In this document: positions 57,600-64,000 of the stretch, piece after piece | How positions within the stretch are numbered: the first letter of the stretch is position 1 | How the letters are laid out: each line of letters begins with the position of its first letter | Assembly: GCA_905221605.1 (NCBI GenBank) | Contig: CAJNDS010002235.1 | Coordinates: forward strand, 920,875 to 984,874 | Direction: 5' to 3' | DNA from: Symbiodinium natans | Taxonomy: Eukaryota > Sar > Dinophyceae > Suessiales > Symbiodiniaceae | Length of the DNA: 64,000 bases | Notes under the pieces: generated by a model | What the model saw: only the letters and a program-made list of their open reading frames with translations | Told to the model about the DNA's origin: nothing | Database searches by the model: none | Program-made: the position numbers and the translations under genes

Positions 57600-59316
57600 T
57601 TACATGTTTGGGGCTTTTACCTTCTTGGTGGGTCGCGGAAAGCTCCTCTGGGGTGGATTTTGGGACCCTGTCAAAAGTACATCTCCCTGGGTTTTCTCAA
57701 AGGCTACGCAGTGTTGTCTAGGGATTCGGGCCCATAGAACTTAGAAAAGTGCTTCCACCAAAATCTTCAACGTGTGAGTCCTTCGCACGCCATCCGCGAA
57801 GATCACCGGCTTGTACTCGTCCGGAACGCACTTGTGCATCACCGGGCTGTTTTTGTAGCGCTCCACGTGGGCCTCGCATGTGCTGTTTTGCAGTAAGACC
57901 TGAAGAGCCCGGGCCCTTTGCCATAATTAGGTTAATTAACCTTTAATCGGATTCGCTATCTGCCACAGCTGCCGAACATGTTGGGTTCGGAGGCATGAAA
58001 TTGGGTTCGGGGAATGGGGCTTGCGATGCGTTGGGGACTCTAAACCCTAACCGAAAACCCTGATAGAAGCAGGTCCGGATAAACCCTCCAAAGCCCCAGA
58101 ACCCCCGCCTCCAGCCCCTGGTGTGGGCCACTCCACTTGACCTGGCAGACCTGCTTTCAGGTTTCGGGGTTTAGGGTTTGGGGTCTTGGGGTTCAGGGTT
58201 GAGGGGTGTAGGGTTTGGCAAGATTTTTGGTTTAAAGACGCTGCGGGCCTTGAGAGGGACCCCGGCTTAAGCAACAGCGGGGTTCTAAACTGTTCTAAGT
58301 ACTCCCAGCGAGCTGGCCCGACTTGCAACCCCGGCCCCTACCGGGTGTGCGGGGTGTGGGGGGTCTAGGGTTTTGGGTTTAGCTGAAGCCTGCATTCTAA
58401 ACACCCTGGAAGCACCCGGCCTTCTGGCTGGGAAGAGCCCAGGCCTCGAAACCCTCAAAGGTGGCCCACGCCTTCGTTGCAACGGCTTGGGGCGATTTGG
58501 GGCTCAAGAAGCAGGATCTGAGACCTGCCAAATCAGGTCATTCTCAAGCTCCGAGTGGCAGCATCGACGGCCGAAGCGTCCACGAGGTTCACGAAGGCGT
58601 AGCCCAGGTTCGCCTGCCAAAGAATTCTCAAAAACTTGGGCGCCCTGTTCTGTCTCTGATTCGGGATGCACGGATTGCCTATGGCAGATTGTGGCAGAAC
58701 CCGCCTGCCGCTTGAAGTCACAGGGCAGGTACACGAAGTCGTAGCGCCCAGCAAAGCCGTGGTCGTCCAGGAGGGTCAAGAACATCTCTCTGGTGTAATT
58801 ATTGGGGACATTCCGCAGCATCACAGTGGTGCGATCCGCGGTCTGCTTTGACTGACTCTTCTTCTTCCCTGCCGCCTGCGATGCCTGCGATGCCTGCGAC
58901 TTCGGCTGCAGGGAAGCCTGCGTGTCTTTGGGCTCTTCACGCACTTCCGGCATATTCGGCCCGGCGCACGTGCTTTCCGCAGACTTGGCATGCTCGTCGC
59001 TGAACTTCCCAGGCTCGTAGGCCTCGATGTCAAAGCCGCCAAAGCCCATCACCAAAGCCGAGTCTGAAATGATCCGGCCACGCAGCTGCGCGAAGCACTG
59101 CAACAGGCTCTGGCCCTCGTCCACGTCGAGGAACGTGGCCTTCACGATCACGTTGCACTGCTCCCGGTCACATGTCTGGCGCGGTGAGGGCAGCCGGGAA
59201 GAGCAGTTGCTCTCGGTGGTGATGTCGCTGTGCTCCGAGTACACCGTGCTGTTGGAATCGATGCGTCGCACGGGCTTCACTGGCGCGGCCGCCGACATGG
59301 TCGATAGGCAGGTCAT
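57600..59316 (-). CDS. MEI2-like RNA-binding protein, copy D (6 exons)
   Basis: Exons 59316-58705, 58613-58563, 58471-58421, 58150-58109, 57872-57781 and 57645-57600 sum to 894 nt, 297 residues with stop TAA. It is nearly identical to copy C in exon 1 (a handful of substitutions) and has the same intron positions, starts (GC x4, GA) and AG|G ends. Introns are the shortest of the set (91, 91, 270, 236, 135 bp). RRM motifs are intact. The close match to C suggests a recent duplication or gene conversion of the unit, spacer included. Confidence 0.9.
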
Positions 59317-60381
59317 TGGAAAGAGAAGGCTCTATATGTAATCGCGATGGTCGTTCTGGTTGACGACTTCTGAGGCTGAGCCAGTGCAAGCAAGGCGTAC
59401 TTTGTCAGGCTTGCAACAGTGCAAAGGCTTCCATAAACACTCCCACATGAAGCTTGTATGCTTGAATGAAACTGTACGTACCGTCCACTGGTTTTGGAAT
59501 TGTACGTACGTTTACTCAGAGGCACCAGAGATTTTGGGGCATCATGTACGCAGAGCAGCGTCAAGGCTACCAGGCAATGTGCTTGTAGCTAAAGTTCAGG
59601 ATGTAGGGTCTTCTTCTTCTTGTTATTATTGTTCTTCTTCTTCTTCTTATTCTGCTTCTTCTTCAATTTCTTCCTTCTTCTTCTTCTTCTTCTTCTTCTT
59701 CTTCTTCTTCTTCTTCTTCTTCTTCTTCTGCTGCGCGCTTTGAGGCGGAGGGCTGGGGTAGCCTCAAGGGCCAAGCGGGTCCGTGCACTCTCTCTCTCTC
59801 TCTCTGTCGCTCGCGTGAGCGTTGCACGAATGGAGAGGTCCCACACCTCGCAGGGATAGGGTCTGTGGCACCAATGGGCACCCTTTTCTCCGTAGGTTGC
59901 ATGGCTAATTCACCGCCTCGCCTGCAAGTGCGCAGGTTGTCGGCGTGCGATGCGAAAGCAGCCACGCTTCGCGACAAGAGTTTGGCAGCCCCGGTGCCGT
60001 TGTTCGTGCTGGTGCTTAAACCTCCGTCAACAGCACTCACAGGAAGAGGCGTTCGTTGTCCACCTGCGCACCCCGAACTGTACATGGAGGTCCTGGGATG
60101 TACCCTTCGGCACACCGCAGGCACCGGATTCTGGGGTCAGGGCTGGGGAACTGCGCGAAGCGGCCGAGCGGCAGGCGCCCACATCGCTAATAAAAACTGT
60201 ACATCATAAACTCACGGGGGTCAAGAAGTCAAGAACTCGAGCTGAGACCCCATGAGCCTGGGTCCCCAGCCAATGTTCTGCTTTGCTTGATGGTGGGAAC
60301 GCTCGACCTAAAACCCCTCAGTGCAAGGGAACGATTGGGGATGGGGGCTTTTGCTAAACTCTCGGACTCCGTAAACGAGCC
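59317..60381. other. Spacer between MEI2 copies D and E
   Basis: It contains a CTT microsatellite (59605-59732), a short CT tract (59787-59806) and the conserved block 59862-60150, which here carries small deletions. No independent gene is supported. Confidence 0.65.
59605..59732 (+). repeat. CTT microsatellite upstream of MEI2 copy D
   Basis: CTT repeats, clean from about 59670, with TTATT interruptions before. It occupies the position where copies C and E have CT repeats. Phe/Leu or Arg/Lys open frames here are artefacts. Confidence 0.95.
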
Positions 60382-62744
60382 TTAAACCCCTAAACCCAAA
60401 AACTTCTGAACCCTCGGAATCCCAAAAAAACACGTGCTCGCCGCAGACAAGCGGCTCACATGTTTTGGGGCCTTCACCTTCTTAGTGGCCCGCGGGAAGC
60501 TCCTCTGGGGGTGGATTTGGGGACCCTGTGAGCCAGTACATCTCCCTGGGCTTTTCTCAAGGGCTACGCAGTGTTGTCCAGGGATTCGGGCCCGAACTTC
60601 AAGCCTTTTGCCCAATGATGTTCAACGTGAGTCCTTCGCACACCATCCTTGAAGATCGCCGGCTTGTACTCGTCCGGAACGCTCTTGTGCATCACCGGAC
60701 TGTTCTTGTATCGCTCCACGTGGGCCTCGCATGAGCTGTTTTGCGCAGTAAGACCTGAAGAGACCGGGGCCATGTGCCATAATTAAGCCCGAAAAAATGG
60801 TCTGTCGGCTTTTGTGTTTCGCGTTTGCTGAGGCCAGTGTGGTTTGTTGTGCGGTGTACGTGTTTAGGGTTTAGGCTCAGGCCAGCGCGGTTTGGTGTGG
60901 GGTACTTACTTGTCAAGTTGCCTACGGGAACTGAAGGTTAGCCTTTCAACGCCTTTCAACTCTGGATTCTAGGGGATAGGATTAAGGGGGACCCTTGGGG
61001 CTATAGACCCTTATTGAGGTCCCTGTTGAAGAGAGCCAGAAGAGGGTTCAGAAGGGTTCCCTTTTAAAGGGTCCCCCTTGTCCTACCTAGGAAATTCCCC
61101 GTATACCACAAAGAGGCCCGAGGCTGCTGACTCCAAGACGCAAATCCAGGGTTCGGAAGGGCGAAACTCGGATTTCGGTAGTAGGGGTTGCGTGTAGGGG
61201 CTTAGGCTTTTTGACCCGCAGCCCTGACCTAAACCCGCGTTACCCTAAAGCCTAAACCCTAAGCCTTAAACCCCGAACCGGCAGAAACCGCAAGTCCAAA
61301 GAAACCCTAAACCTCGAAACCACCAGAACCCTGACCCTCAACCCTAACTAAGGGAGACCCGACGCCTCCAGCCCCTGGTGTGGGCCACTCCATTTGACCT
61401 GGCAGACCTGCTTTCAGGTTTCGGGGTTTAGGGTTTAGGGTTTAGGGTTTAGGGTTTAGGTTTAGGGTTTGGGGTCTTGGGGTCTTGGGGTCTTGGGGTT
61501 TGGCGGGGTGTGCCCTAAACCCTAAACCCGAAAGAGGGCTCCATGCCCTTCGTCGGCTTCAAGATTTTGGGGCTTAGGGTCTAAGATTAGGGTTTAGGAT
61601 GGTTTTTTGGTTTGGTTTAGGGTTTGGGGCTTAGCAGCTGGTCTCAAATCGGTTCTAAGCACACGAACAAGAGCACGACGAATTCATTGCCCGATTTGCA
61701 GAGAGTGGTCGCCCCAACCCGAAACCTTGAGTGCCTGGTGCACTCCCTAAAACTGAGCACGACTTTTTCGGTTCGGGTGTGGGGGTTCTAGGGCAACCCC
61801 CTGGAAGCATCCGGCCTTCTGGCTCGGAAGAGCCCAGGCCTCGAAACCATCAAAGGTGGCCCACGCCTTCGTTGCACCCGTTTGGGGCGATTTGGGGCTG
61901 CCAGTCATTCTCAAGCCCTGCAATCTGATCCTCCGAGTGGCAGCATCGACGGCCGAAGCGTCCACGAGGTTCACGAAGGCGTAGCCCAGGTTCGCCTGCC
62001 AGAGCACTCGCAAAGAGACTCAGGAACTTGGGCGCCCTGTTCTGCCTCTGATTCGGAATGCACGGATTGCCTATGGCAGATTATGGCAGAACCCGCCTGT
62101 CGCTTGAAGTCACAGGGCAGGTACACGAAGTCGTAGCGCCCGGCAAAGCCGTGGTCGTCCAGGAGGGTCAAGAACATCTCTCTGGTGTAATTGTTGGGGA
62201 CATTCCGCAGCATCACAGTGGTGCGATCCGCGGTCTGCTTTGAATGACTCTTCTTCTTCCCTGCCGCCTGCGATGCCTGCGATGCCTGCGATGCCTGCAA
62301 TGCCTGCGATGCCTGCGATGCCTGCGATGCCTGCGATTTCGGCTTCACAGCGGCCTGCGTAGCTCCGCGCTCTTCGCGCACTTCCGGCATTCTCGGCTCG
62401 GCGCAAGCGCTTTCCGCAGACTTGGCACGCTCGTCGCTAAACTTCCCAGGCTCGTAGGCCTGGATGTCATATGCCATCACCAGCGCCGAGTCTGAAATGA
62501 TCCGGCCACGCAGCTGCGCGAAGCACTGCAACAGGCTCTGGCCCTCGTCCACGTCGAGGAACGTGGCCTTCACGATCACGTTGCACTGCTCCCGGTCACA
62601 TGTCTGGCGTGGCGAGGGCAGCCGGGAAGAGCAGTTGCTCTCGGTGGTGATGTCGCTGTGCTCCGAGTACACCGTGCTGTTGGAATCGATGCGTCGCACA
62701 GGCTTCACTGGCGCGGCCGCCGTCATGGTCGATAGGCAGGTCAT
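60382..62744 (-). CDS. MEI2-like RNA-binding protein, copy E (6 exons, altered C-terminus)
   Basis: Exons 62744-62097, 61995-61945, 61866-61816, 61407-61366, 60725-60634 and 60502-60382 sum to 1005 nt, 334 residues. Same architecture as C and D, with about seven QAS units in exon 1. In the last exon one extra A (AAAA versus AAA in C and D, at about 60458-60461) shifts the frame after KKVKAP. The usual stop is missed and about 25 unrelated residues are added, ending within decayed repeat at a TAA at 60382-60384. FPRPTKK is also FPRATKK here. The RRM is intact, so the product may still bind RNA; a sequencing error in the A run is possible. Intron starts GC x4, GA; introns 3 and 4 are longer than in C and D and hold short telomere-type repeats. 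Confidence 0.87.
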
Positions 62745-63260
62745 TGGAAAGAAGGCTATGTACGATCGCGAGTGTCGTGCTGGTTGACGACTTCTGAGGC
62801 TGAGCCAGTGCAAGACAGGCATGCTTGTCAGGCTTGCTACAACGCATAGGCTTCCATAAAACTACCAGGTGAAGCTTGTGCGCTTGAATGAAACTGTACA
62901 TTATACCTTCGCCTGGTTTTGAGTTGTACGTAAGAGGCACCAGAGCTTCTGGGGTACAATGTCCAGAAAGTAGCGTCAAGGCTACCATGCAATAGGCTTG
63001 AAGCTCACATTGAATTGTCAGGATGTACGGCTTCAGGTTGTCGGCTAAACCTCAAGCATTACAGCCTCAAGGCCACGTGGAAACGAACATGGCAAGGCAA
63101 CACCTTGCAACGCGCAGCCCGCAAACACAAAGGAACTTTTCTTCTCTTTTGTTCAGCTTGCAGCGGCATGAAAATCTGTGCTCTCTCTCTCTCTCTGTGT
63201 TCTCTCATTCTGTTCTTTCATTCTGTTCTCTCTCTCTCTCTCTCTTTCTCTCTGTTTCTC

Positions 63261-63291
<31 letters not shown>

Positions 63292-64000
63292 CGAGCGTTG
63301 CACGAATCGAGAAGTCCCACACCTAGGATAGGCGTGCAAGTGCTGGGGATCGGCTGCCCGACTCCCAGTGGAATGTTTCAAAGGGGGTTGCTACGCGTGA
63401 TGCTGGAAATTTTAGATAGCCCTTTTACGTACCCTGTCGAGTGCATACCTCAGAGCCCTTTCGCGAAGTAGAAAGGGGGACCATATTCAGGGGCCATACC
63501 AAACCTAGGGGGCAACCATGGGCAACCTTTTCTCCATGGGTTGCATGGCTAATTCACCGCTTCGCCTGCATGTGCGCAGGTTGTCGGCGTGCGATGCGAC
63601 AGCAGCCACGCTTCGCGACAAGAGTTTGGCAGCCCCGGTGCCGTTGTTCGGGCTGGTGCTTAAACCTCCGTCAACGGCACTTACAGGAAGAGGCGTTCGT
63701 TGTCCACCTGTGCACCCCGAACTGTACATGGGGGTCCTGGGATGTACCCTTCGGCACACCGCAGGCACCTGCCGGATTTGGGGTCAGGGCTGGGGAACTG
63801 CGCGAAGCGGCAGAGTGGCAGGCGCCCACATCGCTAGTAAAAACTATACATCATGGCACTGAGCCGTTCCCCAAACTCAGGGGGTCAAGAAGTCAAGAAC
63901 TGGAGCTGAGACCCCATGAGCCTGGGTCCCCAACAAACTTTCGGCTTTGCTTCATGCTGGGAACACTAGTCCTTAAGCCCCAAAACCTCTCAGTGAAAGG
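62745..64000. other. Spacer upstream of MEI2 copy E and 3' flank of a further copy
   Basis: It repeats the spacer plan: upstream region, CT microsatellite (63179-63292), then the conserved block (63510-63800), which elsewhere always lies about 250-400 bp downstream of a MEI2 last exon. A sixth MEI2-like gene should therefore begin just beyond the right edge. None of its exons is inside the window. Confidence 0.7.
63179..63292 (+). repeat. CT microsatellite upstream of MEI2 copy E
   Basis: CT repeats with TGTT and CATT interruptions, about 435 bp upstream of the copy E start; (GA)n on the gene's strand. Confidence 0.95.

Noticed and set aside
58497-58512. Plus-strand GGCTCAAG as relict spliced leader (also 55626)
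   Set aside because: Only eight bases match, it is on the opposite strand to the MEI2 genes, and both occurrences sit at homologous sites in duplicated introns.
59589-59859. Arg/Lys-rich and Leu/Phe-rich frames
   Set aside because: Translations of the CTT/CT microsatellites.

Overview
This window reads as nuclear DNA of a dinoflagellate, most likely Symbiodiniaceae or a relative. Four things point there. (1) Interstitial telomere-type repeats, TTTAGGG and close variants, occur every few hundred bases across about 52 kb. (2) Five MEI2-like RNA-binding genes lie on the minus strand, four of them head to tail. (3) Their 27 reconstructed introns all end AG|G but start with GC (17), GA (6) or GT (4), the non-canonical dinoflagellate pattern. 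(4) A giant copia-type retrotransposon carries protein domains of a kind I associate with dinoflagellate elements. Plants share TTTAGGG but not this splice-site pattern. The species is not determined.

Layout. 1-8.5 kb: a mosaic of telomere-like arrays and short unique islands, with a tentative plus-strand secreted-protein gene at 292-951. 8.5-14.3 kb: the 3' seven exons of a MEI2-like gene (copy A, minus), its introns filled with telomere-like arrays. 16161-30978: a 14.8-kb retrotransposon on the minus strand. It has 87-bp terminal repeats, a 5-bp target duplication (GGGTT), a gag with two CCCH zinc fingers and a 3868-residue pol in the +1 frame. 31-42 kb: more telomere-like mosaic with small inverted-repeat elements, a palindrome and a few unassigned open frames. 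42.9-46.6 kb: a probable multi-exon minus-strand gene for a hydrophobic protein of unknown function. 46.9-64 kb: MEI2-like copies B, C, D and E on the minus strand, plus the 3' flank of a further copy at the right edge. Copy B again has telomere-like arrays in its introns; C-E are compact.

The most unusual object is the retrotransposon polyprotein. Besides protease, integrase, reverse transcriptase and RNase H it carries, in order: a 2-oxoglutarate/Fe(II) dioxygenase-like domain between protease and integrase; then, after RNase H, a divergent C5-cytosine-methyltransferase-like domain, an SGNH-hydrolase-like domain, a Tpt1/KptA RNA 2'-phosphotransferase-like domain, a zinc ribbon and an Arg/Ser-rich tail. 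All are read from motifs by eye and need profile searches. Its terminal repeat also holds a sequence resembling the 3' part of the dinoflagellate spliced leader.

A second theme is that telomere-type arrays behave as intron filler. MEI2 copies A and B rebuild in frame across arrays in both orientations, so many unique islands between arrays may be exons. Minus-strand genes dominate, as expected of unidirectional dinoflagellate clusters. Exon boundaries come from frame, splice rule and comparison among the copies; no transcript evidence was available.
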